A stretch of 64,000 nucleotides of DNA from Psychroserpens ponticola (GCF_023556315.2 NZ_CP116221.1:3920001-3984000), one strand, 5' to 3'. Counted from the first letter of the stretch, positions 17,095 through 26,090 are shown. Numbers and translations: made by a program. The notes: generated from the sequence alone by a model not told the origin.

Positions 17095-17167
17095 AAAAAA
17101 AGGTGAACAGAAGTTCACCTTTTTTTGCCCCAAATCTACCATGAACTTAACCTACTTATGTTATGGT
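17095..17167 (-). ncRNA. Putative small RNA, copy 2
   Basis: Second copy of the element at 16843-16911, same strand. The 16-nt loop and the GATTTGGGGC stretch are identical. The terminator stem (GGTGAAC/GTTCACC) is identical, but its loop differs (TTCT versus GTAA) and its T run is longer (seven). The 3' arm of the first stem has one change that gives an A-C mismatch next to the loop when read on the minus strand (a G-U pair if read on plus), the only observation that does not favour the minus orientation. This conservation of loop and stem, with drift elsewhere, is the pattern expected of a structured RNA. Confidence 0.65.
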
Positions 17168-17171
17168 GATA

Positions 17172-17179
17172 CCAATGTA
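17172..17179 (-). promoter_or_regulatory. -7-like box for small RNA copy 2
   Basis: TACATTGG on the minus strand matches TAnnTTTG with one mismatch and sits at exactly the same four-base distance from the first stem as the perfect box of copy 1. Confidence 0.45.
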
Positions 17180-17280
17180 TGCGTATTTTGTTTAACCTTA
17201 AACAAATATTAGATGAAATACATTTTTATCGGATAAACAACGCTTTTTTTCGGGTAAAATGCTAAAATTGAGTATTTTAT

Positions 17281-19179
17281 CTAGTAAGCCCTTTCTTTGT
17301 TTCCTTCATAGAAATTAATAAAAGCTCTGTTAACTACACGGTTACCACCAACGGTTGGATAGTTTCCTGTGAAGTACCAATCTCCTAAATTCTTAGGGCA
17401 AGCTTTGTGTAAATTCTCGATGGGTTGAAAAATAGTTTTCACTTTCGTTTTTACTGTATCATCAGATATTAATTCTGCAATCTTATCAGAAATCTGGTTT
17501 GCAGTAAATTCGTTGTATAAATCTTTTACGAAGTTTTTGACCTCCTTGTCCTTTAATTCAAGCTGTGCTTTACATTTGTGATACACGTCTTCAATCATAT
17601 GATATTTATCGTTTTCTTTTAATAGTTCTAGCATAGCTCTAAAAGCGATTAAACTTTCAAGATTCGCCATGTCAATTCCGTAGCAATCTGGATAACGAAT
17701 TTGAGGAGCAGATGAAACCACAACAATTTGTTTTGGGTTTAAACGATCCATCATTTTAATGATACTCATTTTAAGCGTTGTGCCTCTCACAATACTATCA
17801 TCAATAATCACCAAATTGTCAGTAGGTTGAATAACACCATAAGTGACATCATAGACATGAGCTACTAAATCGTCACGACTGCTATCTTCAGTAATAAAAG
17901 TTCTAAGTTTTACATCTTTGATGGCGATTTTTTCAATTCGAGGTCTTTCAGAAAGTATTTCGGTCACTTTCTCTGCGGAAAGTTTTCCGTTACCATCTAA
18001 TATGGCTTGTGTTTTTCGTTCGTTGAGATGTTGTTCAACAGTTTCTATCATTCCGAAGAATGACGTTTCAGCAGTATTTGGTATGTATGAAAACACCGAA
18101 TTCTTAGTATCTCCTTCAATGGCTTCTAAAACTTTAGGCATTAATAACTTTCCTAATTTTTTACGCTCTTGATAAATTTCGGCATCACTTCCACGAGAAA
18201 AATAGATGCGTTCAAATGAACAAGCTTTTCGTTCTAAAGGCTCAAGAATTTGTTCAATAAATACTTCACCAGATTTCTTTGTAATGATTGCATGTCCAGG
18301 TTCTAATTCTTTTACATCTTCAAAATCAACATTAAATACTGTTTGAATTACAGGACGCTCAGAAGCTACAGCAACGATTTCATCATCTTCATAATAATAG
18401 GTTGGCCTAATTCCTGCAGGATCTCTTAAAACAAAGGAATCTCCATGACCTAATAATCCAGCCATTGCATAACCACCATCCCAGTTTTTAGCTGCTTTTT
18501 TCAATATTTTAGTAACATTCAAGCGCTCAGCAATTAAAGGTGAACATTCACTTTTACTATAGCCTTCTTTTTTTAGTTTTTTATAAATTTTACTAACTGC
18601 ATCATCTAGAAAGTGGCCGATTTTTTCCATAATAGTGATGGTATCCGCTTTTTCTTTGGGATGCTGACCAAGTTCAACTAAACCATCAAACAATTCGTTT
18701 ACATTGGTCATGTTAAAATTCCCAGCAACAATAAGATTTCTGTGCATCCAATTGTTTTGTCTTAAAAATGGATGAACGCTTTCAACACTGTTTTTTCCGA
18801 AAGTACCATACCGAACATGACCTAATAGTAATTCACCTATATATGGAATGTGCTTCTTTTGAAGCGCGACATTATCTTGGTATTCTGGATGCTCATTTAA
18901 CTCATCATTAATGCGTTCATTAATTTGAGCAAAAATATCTTGTATAGGTTGTTGAGCTATAGAACGTACGCGACTTATGTATCGTTCTCCAGGATTAGTA
19001 TCTAATTTGATACTCGCAAAACCAGCTCCATCTTGACCACGATTGTGCTGCTTCTCCATCATGAGATACATTTTATTTACACCGTAAAATGCACTTCCGT
19101 ACTTTTCCTTGTAATACTCTAATGGTTTTTTTAGTCTTATGAGTGCAATTCCGCATTCATGTTTTAAAGCATCGCTCAT
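17281..19179 (-). CDS. purF: Amidophosphoribosyltransferase (long form)
   Basis: First enzyme of purine synthesis: PRPP plus glutamine to phosphoribosylamine. Cys9 (KHECGIALIRL) is the N-terminal nucleophile after removal of an eight-residue propeptide, and RGQDGAG and HVRYGTFG belong to the class II glutaminase. The phosphoribosyltransferase PRPP loop is VIIDDSIVRGTTL. At 632 aa it is longer than the usual 470-500 aa, with an inserted region around residues 300-410 and a long C-terminal tail; similar long forms are usual in Bacteroidota as far as I recall. It follows purN-rnhA-pfkB on the same strand but is separated from them by a terminator. Confidence 0.9.
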   Translation of the reverse strand: MSDALKHECGIALIRLKKPLEYYKEKYGSAFYGVNKMYLMMEKQHNRGQDGAGFASIKLDTNPGERYISRVRSIAQQPIQDIFAQINERINDELNEHPEYQDNVALQKKHIPYIGELLLGHVRYGTFGKNSVESVHPFLRQNNWMHRNLIVAGNFNMTNVNELFDGLVELGQHPKEKADTITIMEKIGHFLDDAVSKIYKKLKKEGYSKSECSPLIAERLNVTKILKKAAKNWDGGYAMAGLLGHGDSFVLRDPAGIRPTYYYEDDEIVAVASERPVIQTVFNVDFEDVKELEPGHAIITKKSGEVFIEQILEPLERKACSFERIYFSRGSDAEIYQERKKLGKLLMPKVLEAIEGDTKNSVFSYIPNTAETSFFGMIETVEQHLNERKTQAILDGNGKLSAEKVTEILSERPRIEKIAIKDVKLRTFITEDSSRDDLVAHVYDVTYGVIQPTDNLVIIDDSIVRGTTLKMSIIKMMDRLNPKQIVVVSSAPQIRYPDCYGIDMANLESLIAFRAMLELLKENDKYHMIEDVYHKCKAQLELKDKEVKNFVKDLYNEFTANQISDKIAELISDDTVKTKVKTIFQPIENLHKACPKNLGDWYFTGNYPTVGGNRVVNRAFINFYEGNKERAY

Positions 19180-19205
19180 TGTTGTATTCTTGTTATTAGG
19201 TTTAC

Positions 19206-19213
19206 CAAAATTA
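19206..19213 (-). promoter_or_regulatory. -7 box of the purF promoter
   Basis: TAATTTTG on the minus strand, perfect TAnnTTTG, 26 nt before the purF start and just downstream of the terminator of the preceding unit. No TTG was found at -33. No purine riboswitch-like structure is visible in the short leader. Confidence 0.5.
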
Positions 19214-19236
19214 TTAATTTTGGATTTAGTGTTTAA

Positions 19237-19266
19237 TAAAAAACGCGCTCAATTGTGAGCGCGTTG
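19237..19266 (-). terminator. Intrinsic terminator after the PfkB kinase gene
   Basis: Hairpin AACGCGCTCA / TGAGCGCGTT with a four-base loop, followed on the minus strand by six T. It separates the purN unit from purF. Confidence 0.85.
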
Positions 19267-19268
19267 GT

Positions 19269-20195
19269 TTATGATAATTCAATATTAAATTGAGTGAGTT
19301 GTTTGAACTCTTTCAGTCTATAGCCAATTTCATCTTTAGTTAAATTTTGCATGCGCTCTGTTCCAAATTTTTCAACACAAAAGGAAGCTAAATTTGAGCC
19401 AAATATAACTGCGTTTTTCATATTCTCAAACGAATAGTCTTCTGTGCTTGCAAGATAACCAGCAAAACCACCAGCAAAAGTGTCGCCAGCTCCTGTAGGA
19501 TCAAATACTTCTTCTAGAGGTAAAGCTGGAGCATAAAACATATGATCATCATGAAACAATAAAGCGCCATGTTCTCCTTTTTTAATCACTACATACTTAG
19601 GACCCATTTCATGAATCTTTCGAGCAGCAACTACTAATGAGTATTCTCCAGTTAGTTGTCTCGCCTCTTCATCATTAATTGTAATAACATCGACATTTTT
19701 TATAACGGCATGTAAATCGTCAAGAGCTATGTCCATCCAGAAATTCATGGTATCTAAAATAGCCAATTTTGGTTTTTTAGTCATTTGGTCTAATACGCCT
19801 TGTTGTACCATTGGATGTAAGTTTCCAAGCATTACAACTTCTGCATCCTTATAAGCTTCAGGTACGATAGGATTAAAATGTTCTAAAACATTTAATTCTG
19901 TTACTAACGTATCGCGAGAATTCATATCATTATGATACTTACCACTCCAGAAGAATGTTTTTCCTTCTTTTATAATTTCAATACCATCAATATTAACGTT
20001 TCTGTCTGATAATAAGTCTAAATATTCTTGTGGAAAATCACCACCAACTACAGATACTGCAGCAGAATCTACATTAAATTGTGATGCTGCTAATCCAATA
20101 AAGGTTGCTGCACCACCAAGTATTTTATCTGTTTTTCCGAAAGGGGTTTCAATAGCGTCAAAAGCTACTGTACCAACTATAACTAATTTGCTCAT
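19269..20195 (-). CDS. PfkB-family sugar/nucleoside kinase
   Basis: A ribokinase-like kinase of 308 aa. The first glycine motif is KILGGAATFIG and the second PfkB signature is DPTGAGDTFAGG near the C-terminus, with the catalytic Asp. The start chosen is MSKLVIVG at 20195: the frame is open further upstream, but the extra residues are Phe/Lys-rich without family similarity and would overlap the RNase H stop. The substrate (ribose, adenosine or other) cannot be told. It lies 55 nt downstream of the viroplasmin-RNase H gene in the purN unit, so a nucleoside substrate is attractive but unproven. Confidence 0.88.
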   Translation of the reverse strand: MSKLVIVGTVAFDAIETPFGKTDKILGGAATFIGLAASQFNVDSAAVSVVGGDFPQEYLDLLSDRNVNIDGIEIIKEGKTFFWSGKYHNDMNSRDTLVTELNVLEHFNPIVPEAYKDAEVVMLGNLHPMVQQGVLDQMTKKPKLAILDTMNFWMDIALDDLHAVIKNVDVITINDEEARQLTGEYSLVVAARKIHEMGPKYVVIKKGEHGALLFHDDHMFYAPALPLEEVFDPTGAGDTFAGGFAGYLASTEDYSFENMKNAVIFGSNLASFCVEKFGTERMQNLTKDEIGYRLKEFKQLTQFNIELS

Positions 20196-20250
20196 AAAGT
20201 GTTTTAAAATTTGCTGCAAATATACGGTTTTTGAAAACTTAAAAAAGAAT

Positions 20251-20892
20251 TTATTTTCGACCAAAATCTGCAGGAATTTCTCCCCAAGCTTTTGTTTCCC
20301 ATTTTACAATGGTTGTCTTATATTCATTGTCTTTAAGCCATTGTACTGCACGATCTACTAAATCGTAAACGGGTTTGTTTTTTGTATTGCGTTCTAACTT
20401 TGAATTGCAGGTTTTTTTACGCACCCAACTCATTGCAGTTCTTGAGTCAGTATATAAAATGCAATCACTATTGTGCTTTTTTAGAAATCCCAGTCCATGA
20501 ACTAATGCTAAAAACTCCCCTAAATTATTGGTGCCTTGAGCAAAAGGACCTTGAATAAAAAGCTGTTTTTTAGATTTGGTTTCAACACCACGATATTCCA
20601 TAATACCAGGATTACCAGATGATGCAGCATCTACCGAAATCGAATTATAATTAGGCAAGCCAATTTGTTTAAGTTGCTCTGCAGTAAGTTCGCTTTTAAA
20701 CGATTTGTTTTTTCCTATATAATCAAAATAATTTCCTTTTAAAGCTTTTTTTGCGGCATCAAAAGTTGAGAATGATTTGTATTGAGCACCTTGAAAGTCT
20801 TTAATTTGCGCTTTACAATCATTCCAAGATTCAAAAACACCTGTGTGATGTCCTTTCCAAACGGTGTAATATTTCTTTTTCTTTTTACTCAT
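20251..20892 (-). CDS. Ribonuclease H with N-terminal viroplasmin domain
   Basis: A 213-residue protein of two domains. Residues about 5-52 (YYTVWKGHHTGVFESW...) form the caulimovirus viroplasmin-like nucleic-acid-binding domain seen in eukaryotic RNase H1. From about residue 80 comes RNase HI: the catalytic acids are in SVDAASSGNPG, NNLGEFLAL, YTDSRTA and the C-terminal PADFG. It removes RNA from RNA-DNA hybrids. The first codons overlap the purN stop by eight bases, so it is translationally coupled to purN. Confidence 0.9.
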   Translation of the reverse strand: MSKKKKKYYTVWKGHHTGVFESWNDCKAQIKDFQGAQYKSFSTFDAAKKALKGNYFDYIGKNKSFKSELTAEQLKQIGLPNYNSISVDAASSGNPGIMEYRGVETKSKKQLFIQGPFAQGTNNLGEFLALVHGLGFLKKHNSDCILYTDSRTAMSWVRKKTCNSKLERNTKNKPVYDLVDRAVQWLKDNEYKTTIVKWETKAWGEIPADFGRK

Positions 20893-21451
20893 TTAAAAGT
20901 TTTTCGACCACCTTAGGAAAGTGTTCCATTTCCAATTTATGAATTTTGTTGGCTACATCTTGAGCAGAATCAGAAACATTTACTTTACATTTAGCCTGAA
21001 AAATAATTGCACCTTCATCATAGTGTTCATTTACAAAATGAATAGTGATGCCTGTTTCTTTTTCATTATTCTTAACAATGGCTTCATGAACATACATTCC
21101 GTACATGCCTTTTCCTCCATATTTTGGTAGAAGCGCAGGATGAATATTAATCACTTTATTAGGAAATTTTTCTAAAATATGCTTCGGAAACTTCCAAAGA
21201 AAGCCAGCTAATACAATTAAATCTGGTTGTATTGATTTTAGAGCATTTAATATGTCATTAGTTTCAGTAAATGCTATTTTATTGAAAGACAATGCGCTAA
21301 CTTTAAGTTTTTTGGCTCTATCTAAAACTTTGGCATGAGGATTGTTAGTAAATACTTGAATAACAGAAATATTTTCTCTGTTGTGAAAAAACTTAATTAA
21401 ATTTTCAGCATTAGTGCCACTTCCGGACGCAAAGATTACAATACGTTTCAT
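20885..21451 (-). CDS. purN: Phosphoribosylglycinamide formyltransferase
   Basis: GAR transformylase 1 (188 aa), which uses 10-formyl-tetrahydrofolate. The N-terminal IFASGSGTNAENLI is the phosphate-binding start; INIHPALLPKYGGKG holds the catalytic Asn and His; TGITIHFVNEHYDEGAIIFQ holds the catalytic Asp. It is the first gene of the purN-rnh-pfkB unit and is divergent from acpP. The upstream 185 bases contain TATCTTTTG, which is one base too long to be a perfect -7 box. Confidence 0.95.
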   Translation of the reverse strand: MKRIVIFASGSGTNAENLIKFFHNRENISVIQVFTNNPHAKVLDRAKKLKVSALSFNKIAFTETNDILNALKSIQPDLIVLAGFLWKFPKHILEKFPNKVINIHPALLPKYGGKGMYGMYVHEAIVKNNEKETGITIHFVNEHYDEGAIIFQAKCKVNVSDSAQDVANKIHKLEMEHFPKVVEKLLNE

Positions 21452-21580
21452 TTACAGACAATCAGTTACTATTATTCAGAACAAAAAAAAGAATAATAAT
21501 TAACAATTAGAGCGCAAAAGATAAAATCTTCAAAGTTATTTTAGTAAATTACAGACACATTTTTAAACTAAAGGTGTGTA

Positions 21581-21605
21581 TTGAAATAAAGTTTTTTTAT
21601 TTTTG
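21581..21605 (+). promoter_or_regulatory. Probable promoter of acpP-fabF-rnc
   Basis: TATTTTTG (21598-21605) is a perfect TAnnTTTG box 31 nt before acpP. TTG at 21581-21583 is only 14 nt upstream of it, so the -33 box is weak. Confidence 0.5.
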
Positions 21606-21636
21606 CGACCTAATTAAAACTTAAAATTAAAAAATT

Positions 21637-21870
21637 ATGTCAGACATTGCATCAAGAGTAAAAGCGATTATCGTAGACAAATTAGGAGTTGATGAAAACG
21701 AAGTTGTTATAGAAGCTAGCTTTACTAACGATTTAGGAGCAGATTCATTAGACACTGTTGAGTTAATCATGGAATTTGAAAAAGAATTCGATATTCAAAT
21801 CCCAGACGATCAAGCTGAAAATATTGCTACAGTTGGTCAAGCTATCTCTTATATAGAAGAAGCAAAATAA
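21637..21870 (+). CDS. acpP: Acyl carrier protein
   Basis: The 77-residue acyl carrier of fatty acid synthesis. The phosphopantetheine attachment Ser is in [17 protein letters not shown] (Ser39). It is acidic throughout and of the usual length. It is followed after 14 nt by fabF and then rnc, the common acpP-fabF-rnc arrangement. Confidence 0.98.
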   Translation: MSDIASRVKAIIVDKLGVDENEVVIEASFTNDLGADSLDTVELIMEFEKEFDIQIPDDQAENIATVGQAISYIEEAK

Positions 21871-21884
21871 TCCAATAAATTTTT

Positions 21885-23135
21885 ATGGAATTAAAGCGAG
21901 TAGTAGTTACCGGTTTAGGAGCGCTTACACCTATAGGCAATACCAAAGATGAATATTGGGATGCACTTATAAGTGGGAAAAGTGGTGCTGCACCTATAAC
22001 ATATTTTGATACTGAAAAGTTCAAAACAAAGTTCGCTTGTGAATTAAAAAACTTTAACGCTACCGATTTTCTAGAAAGAAAAGAGGCTCGTAAAATGGAT
22101 AGATTTACCCAGTATGCTATGGTGGCTTCAGATGAAGCAATTATAGATGCTAAGTTAGATCTAGAAAAAGTAAATAAATTACGAGTAGGTGTTATTTGGG
22201 GAGCAGGAATTGGAGGCTTGGAAACATTTCAAAATGAAGTATTAAATTTCGCTGAAGGAGATGGTACACCAAGATTTAATCCGTTCTTTATTCCTAAAAT
22301 GATTGCAGATATTGCGCCAGGAAACATATCTATAAAACATGGATTTATGGGACCTAATTATACAACTGTATCTGCATGTGCATCGTCTGCCAACGCAATG
22401 ATTGATGCCTTAAACTACATTCGTTTAGGACATTGTGACATCATTGTAACTGGTGGGAGTGAAGCAGCTGTAACCATTGCCGGAATGGGTGGTTTTAATG
22501 CGATGCATGCGTTATCAACAAGAAATGAAAGTCCAGAAACAGCCTCAAGACCTTTTGATGGAACCAGAGATGGTTTTGTGTTAGGCGAAGGAGCAGGAGC
22601 GATTATTCTTGAAGATTATGAGCACGCTAAAGCTAGAGGAGCTAAAATTTATGCTGAAGTACTAGGAGGTGGTTTATCTTCTGATGCTCACCATATGACA
22701 GCACCTCACCCAGAAGGGATTGGTGTTATTGCTGTAATGAAAAATTGTTTAGAAAATGCTGGTGTTAAACCTGAAGAAGTTGATCATATCAACACGCATG
22801 GAACATCAACACCTCTTGGAGATGTTGCTGAACTTAAAGCGATTTCTGAAGTGTTTGGAGAGCATGCAAAAAATATCAATATAAATTCAACCAAGTCCAT
22901 GACTGGACATTTATTAGGTGCTGCAGGTGCTATTGAATCTATTGCTTCAATTTTAGCAATGGAACATGGTATTGTACCTCCAACTATAAATCACGAAGTT
23001 GTTGATGAAAATATTGATCCTAAACTTAATTTAACATTAAATAAAGCACAAAAAAGAGACGTTAAAGTTGCGATGAGTAATACGTTTGGATTTGGCGGTC
23101 ACAACGCTTGTGTATTATTCAAAAAATTAGATTAA
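21885..23135 (+). CDS. fabF: Beta-ketoacyl-ACP synthase II
   Basis: Condensing enzyme that elongates acyl-ACP with malonyl-ACP (416 aa). The catalytic triad is visible: Cys in VSACASSANA (about 165), His in NTHGTSTPLGD (about 305) and His in KSMTGHLLGAAG (about 342). The GFGGHNA block at the C-terminus is typical of the family. It lies between acpP and rnc. Confidence 0.97.
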   Translation: MELKRVVVTGLGALTPIGNTKDEYWDALISGKSGAAPITYFDTEKFKTKFACELKNFNATDFLERKEARKMDRFTQYAMVASDEAIIDAKLDLEKVNKLRVGVIWGAGIGGLETFQNEVLNFAEGDGTPRFNPFFIPKMIADIAPGNISIKHGFMGPNYTTVSACASSANAMIDALNYIRLGHCDIIVTGGSEAAVTIAGMGGFNAMHALSTRNESPETASRPFDGTRDGFVLGEGAGAIILEDYEHAKARGAKIYAEVLGGGLSSDAHHMTAPHPEGIGVIAVMKNCLENAGVKPEEVDHINTHGTSTPLGDVAELKAISEVFGEHAKNININSTKSMTGHLLGAAGAIESIASILAMEHGIVPPTINHEVVDENIDPKLNLTLNKAQKRDVKVAMSNTFGFGGHNACVLFKKLD

Positions 23136-23141
23136 ATACGA

Positions 23142-23882
23142 ATGAATATCATTCGTAACATATTAAATTCCCGTTCTAGTAAAGACGGGAATTTTTTTTT
23201 GGAACTCTCCAAAATACTGGATTATAAGCCTAAAAACAAAGAACTTTACATAAAAGCATTTACACATAGATCTTTAAATTTAAAAGATGATAAAGGCAAC
23301 GCTCTTAATTATGAGCGACTAGAGTTTGTTGGTGATGCTATGTTAAGCGCAGTTATCGCTTCTTATTTATTTGAAAAAGTACCTCATGGAGATGAAGGCT
23401 ACTTAACTAAGATGCGTTCAAAAGTTGTGAGTAGAGAACACTTAAATGAGTTAGGAAAAGAACTGAAACTTATTGATTTAGTTGTAAGCAAAATACCGAC
23501 TTCAAATTTCGGAAACAATATACATGGTAATCTTTTTGAGTCGCTAGTAGGTGCTATTTTCTTGGATAAAGGTTATAAGAAATGCGATAAATTTATCTTT
23601 AAAAAGGTAATCAAACCTCATGTTGATATTGAGACTTTAGAAGGTAAGGTAATTAGCTACAAGAGCTTGCTTATTGAATGGTGTCAAAAAGAAAAAAAAT
23701 CGTTCGATTATAATGTTTATGAAGACACTGGAAATGATGATTTAAAACATTTCTCTGTTAAATTATCCATTAACGATAAGGTTATTTCTAAAGCGAGAGC
23801 AACTTCTAAGAAAAAAGCCGAAGAAAAAGCATCCAGACGCGCGTTTTTTGTATTTCAAAATGAGATTACCAAAGTATTTTAA
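23142..23882 (+). CDS. rnc: Ribonuclease III
   Basis: A double-strand-specific endoribonuclease for rRNA and mRNA processing (246 aa). The catalytic signature is NYERLEFVGDAMLSAV with the metal-binding Glu and Asp; the second acidic pair is in HGNLFESLVGAIFLDKGY. The C-terminal double-stranded RNA-binding domain covers about 170-240 (KARATSKKKAEEKASRRAF). It starts 6 nt after the fabF stop. Confidence 0.96.
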   Translation: MNIIRNILNSRSSKDGNFFLELSKILDYKPKNKELYIKAFTHRSLNLKDDKGNALNYERLEFVGDAMLSAVIASYLFEKVPHGDEGYLTKMRSKVVSREHLNELGKELKLIDLVVSKIPTSNFGNNIHGNLFESLVGAIFLDKGYKKCDKFIFKKVIKPHVDIETLEGKVISYKSLLIEWCQKEKKSFDYNVYEDTGNDDLKHFSVKLSINDKVISKARATSKKKAEEKASRRAFFVFQNEITKVF

Positions 23883-23995
23883 TACCTTATTTTATATTCT
23901 TAAAAAAATAGTTGCAGTACTATAACGTTTTCGAAGCCCAAGGCTGTTAAGATTAATAAAAACTTAATCTTAAACTAGTCATAATGTTCTATATT

Positions 23996-24003
23996 TACAT
24001 TTG
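23996..24003 (+). promoter_or_regulatory. -7 box upstream of the IPExxxVDY-pyk unit
   Basis: TACATTTG, a perfect TAnnTTTG, ends 14 nt before the start codon at 24018, so the leader would be only about 8-10 nt. No TTG is present at the right distance upstream. Confidence 0.4.
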
Positions 24004-24017
24004 ATAGCGATTAAATT

Positions 24018-24500
24018 ATGGCTTTACATAAGTTATTTGTAGACGATTTTTACGACACTTCTTTTGTGCTTTTAGCAATACATTGTAGACTAGAAGACTA
24101 TAGATTAGCCTATTTTCTTAATAAATATTTAGATCTAAATTTAAAACGTAAGCCTCAAGATTTAGATTATAATTATTTTGCTGCGTCATATGCAATTTAT
24201 GAGTGGGATAATATAACCATGGATACAACTTGGAATTTAGTTTCTAATGTTTGTAAAAAGGAGGAAGCTGCATTGCAGAGTTCTGGTTCTTTATTTGATA
24301 ATCAAAATTTGATTATGAAAACTTATAATTTATTACCAGAGTTTAAAAATGTAGATTATTTAATTAAAGTCACTAACGAAAATCAAAATTTTAATGAGAA
24401 GAGTATTCTCAATAAAATACAATCTATACCACAAGTAATTACATCTTATAATATAGATGTAGATCAGATAAAATCAAAAGATCATTTAATTTTTAATTAA
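24018..24500 (+). CDS. IPExxxVDY family protein
   Basis: A 160-residue soluble protein of unknown function that is typical of Bacteroidota and often precedes pyruvate kinase. The signature near the C-terminus reads IPQVITSYNID here, a variant of IPExxxVDY. The N-terminal part (CRLEDYRLAYFLNKYLDLNL) is well conserved in the family. Its TAA stop overlaps the pyk ATG by one base, so the two are translationally coupled, which hints at a role linked to glycolysis. Confidence 0.85.
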   Translation: MALHKLFVDDFYDTSFVLLAIHCRLEDYRLAYFLNKYLDLNLKRKPQDLDYNYFAASYAIYEWDNITMDTTWNLVSNVCKKEEAALQSSGSLFDNQNLIMKTYNLLPEFKNVDYLIKVTNENQNFNEKSILNKIQSIPQVITSYNIDVDQIKSKDHLIFN

Positions 24501-25942
24501 TGTTACGAAAAAAGAAAACTAAAATTGTTGCTACTTTAGGACCAGCTACAAGTAGTAAAGAAGTCCTAAAAAGAATGCTTGAAGAAGGCGCAAATGTGTT
24601 CAGAATCAATTTTTCTCATGCCGATTATGAAGATGTTAAAGAACGTGTCACAATGATTCGAGAACTCAATGCAGAGTTTGGTTATAACGCTGCAATATTA
24701 GGTGATTTACAAGGGCCGAAATTGAGAGTCGGCGTCATGAAAGGCGAAGTCGTTGTTAATGAAGGCGATGAAATTATTTTTGCAACAGGAGAACGTTTCG
24801 AAGGCACAAAAGAGCGTGTTTACATGACCTATGATAAATTTCCTCAGGATGCCAAACCAGGAGAACGTATTCTTTTAGATGATGGAAAATTAATTTTTGA
24901 AGTTGTATCTACAGATAAAAAATCTGAAGTTAAAGCCAAAGTCATTCAAGGTGGTCCATTGCGTTCTAAGAAAGGTGTAAACCTTCCAAACACAAATATT
25001 TCGCAACCAGCTCTTACAGAAAAAGATATTGAAGATGCCATATTTGCATGTAGTTTACAAGTTGATTGGATGGCATTATCATTTGTTCGTCATGCAGAGG
25101 ATTTAATAGAACTTGAGTCATTAATTAAAGAACATAGTGATCATAAAATTCCAATAATAGCCAAAATTGAAAAGCCTGAAGCTGTAGAAAATATAGATAA
25201 GATTGTTGCCTATTGTGACGGATTAATGGTTGCTCGTGGAGATTTAGGTGTTGAAATTCCAGCTGAAGAAGTGCCTCTCATCCAGAAACAATTAGTATTA
25301 CGTGCAAAACGCGCAAGAATACCAGTAATTATTGCTACCCAAATGATGGAAACAATGATTACAAGTTTAACACCAACACGTGCTGAGGTAAATGATGTTG
25401 CTAACTCTGTAATGGATGGCGCTGATGCTGTGATGTTGTCAGGAGAAACTTCAGTTGGAAATTATCCAGTACAAGTTATTAAGCAAATGGCAAGTATTGT
25501 TAGAAGTGTTGAAGATTCAGATTTAATTCAGGTGCCTCAATCACCACCACATATTCGCACCAATCGTTACATTACAAAATCTATTTGTTATCATGCGGCT
25601 AATATGGCTAACGAAATTAATGCTAAAGCTATTTCAACACTAACAAATAGTGGATATACCGCTTTTCAAATTTCGGCATGGAGACCAAGTGCATATATTT
25701 TAGTATTTACGTCAAACAAACGAATTCTAACTCAATTAAGTTTACTTTGGGGAGTTGAATCATTTTACTATGATAAGTTTGTAACTACAGACGAAACGAT
25801 AGAAGATGTTAATGCCATTGCCTGTAAAAAAGGCTATCTTGAAGTTGGTGATATGCTCATTAGTTTAGCAGCAATGCCTATTAAAGAAAAAGGAATGGTG
25901 AATACTTTAAGAGTTAAAGAAATAGAGAGTTGTAGTTTTTAA
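24500..25942 (+). CDS. pyk: Pyruvate kinase
   Basis: Last enzyme of glycolysis: phosphoenolpyruvate plus ADP to pyruvate plus ATP (480 aa). N-terminal KKTKIVATLGPATSS and FRINFSHA (catalytic Arg, Asn), IIAKIEKPEAVENID (active-site Lys and Glu), VARGDLGVEIP and IIATQMMETM are all present. The C-terminal alpha/beta domain (about 360-475) is shorter than in allosteric enzymes with extra PEP-utilizer domains. It is followed by a dispersed repeat and a terminator shared with dinB. Confidence 0.97.
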   Translation: MLRKKKTKIVATLGPATSSKEVLKRMLEEGANVFRINFSHADYEDVKERVTMIRELNAEFGYNAAILGDLQGPKLRVGVMKGEVVVNEGDEIIFATGERFEGTKERVYMTYDKFPQDAKPGERILLDDGKLIFEVVSTDKKSEVKAKVIQGGPLRSKKGVNLPNTNISQPALTEKDIEDAIFACSLQVDWMALSFVRHAEDLIELESLIKEHSDHKIPIIAKIEKPEAVENIDKIVAYCDGLMVARGDLGVEIPAEEVPLIQKQLVLRAKRARIPVIIATQMMETMITSLTPTRAEVNDVANSVMDGADAVMLSGETSVGNYPVQVIKQMASIVRSVEDSDLIQVPQSPPHIRTNRYITKSICYHAANMANEINAKAISTLTNSGYTAFQISAWRPSAYILVFTSNKRILTQLSLLWGVESFYYDKFVTTDETIEDVNAIACKKGYLEVGDMLISLAAMPIKEKGMVNTLRVKEIESCSF

Positions 25943-25947
25943 AATTT

Positions 25948-26050
25948 GGGCGTTACCACAAGGGTCGCGCTTTCACTACTCGCTCTCTTCGAGGAGCTTA
26001 AACAATTAGCCTGCGTTGAGCGCAGTCTAAACGTTCTATCGCTAACGCAA
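25948..26050. repeat. Interspersed GC-rich repeat remnant
   Basis: The stretch begins GGGCGTTACCACAAGGGTCG and continues through CGCTTTCACTACTCGC. It is clearly richer in GC than its surroundings and resembles the GGGCGT...GGGTCGGGCTTTCCGCTGC repeat that I remember from many Flavobacterium intergenic regions. It has no open frame. It lies between pyk and its terminator. Confidence 0.5.
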
Positions 26051-26090
26051 AAAACAACCTCATTAAATATAATATAGTGAGGTTATTTTT
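26050..26090. terminator. Bidirectional terminator between pyk and dinB
   Basis: Stem AACCTCA / TGAGGTT with a 15-nt AT-rich loop, A run before and T run after. It serves the plus-strand pyk and abuts the dinB stop codon on the minus strand. Confidence 0.65.

Noticed and set aside
16843-17167. Reading the duplicated element as two simple bidirectional terminators
   Set aside because: The terminator stem explains only 20 nt; the second stem, the identical loop and the positioned -7 boxes go beyond what a terminator needs, and sodA already has its own terminator.
17180-19236. Possible purine riboswitch before purF
   Set aside because: The leader between the -7 box and the ATG is under 25 nt and shows no conserved junction.
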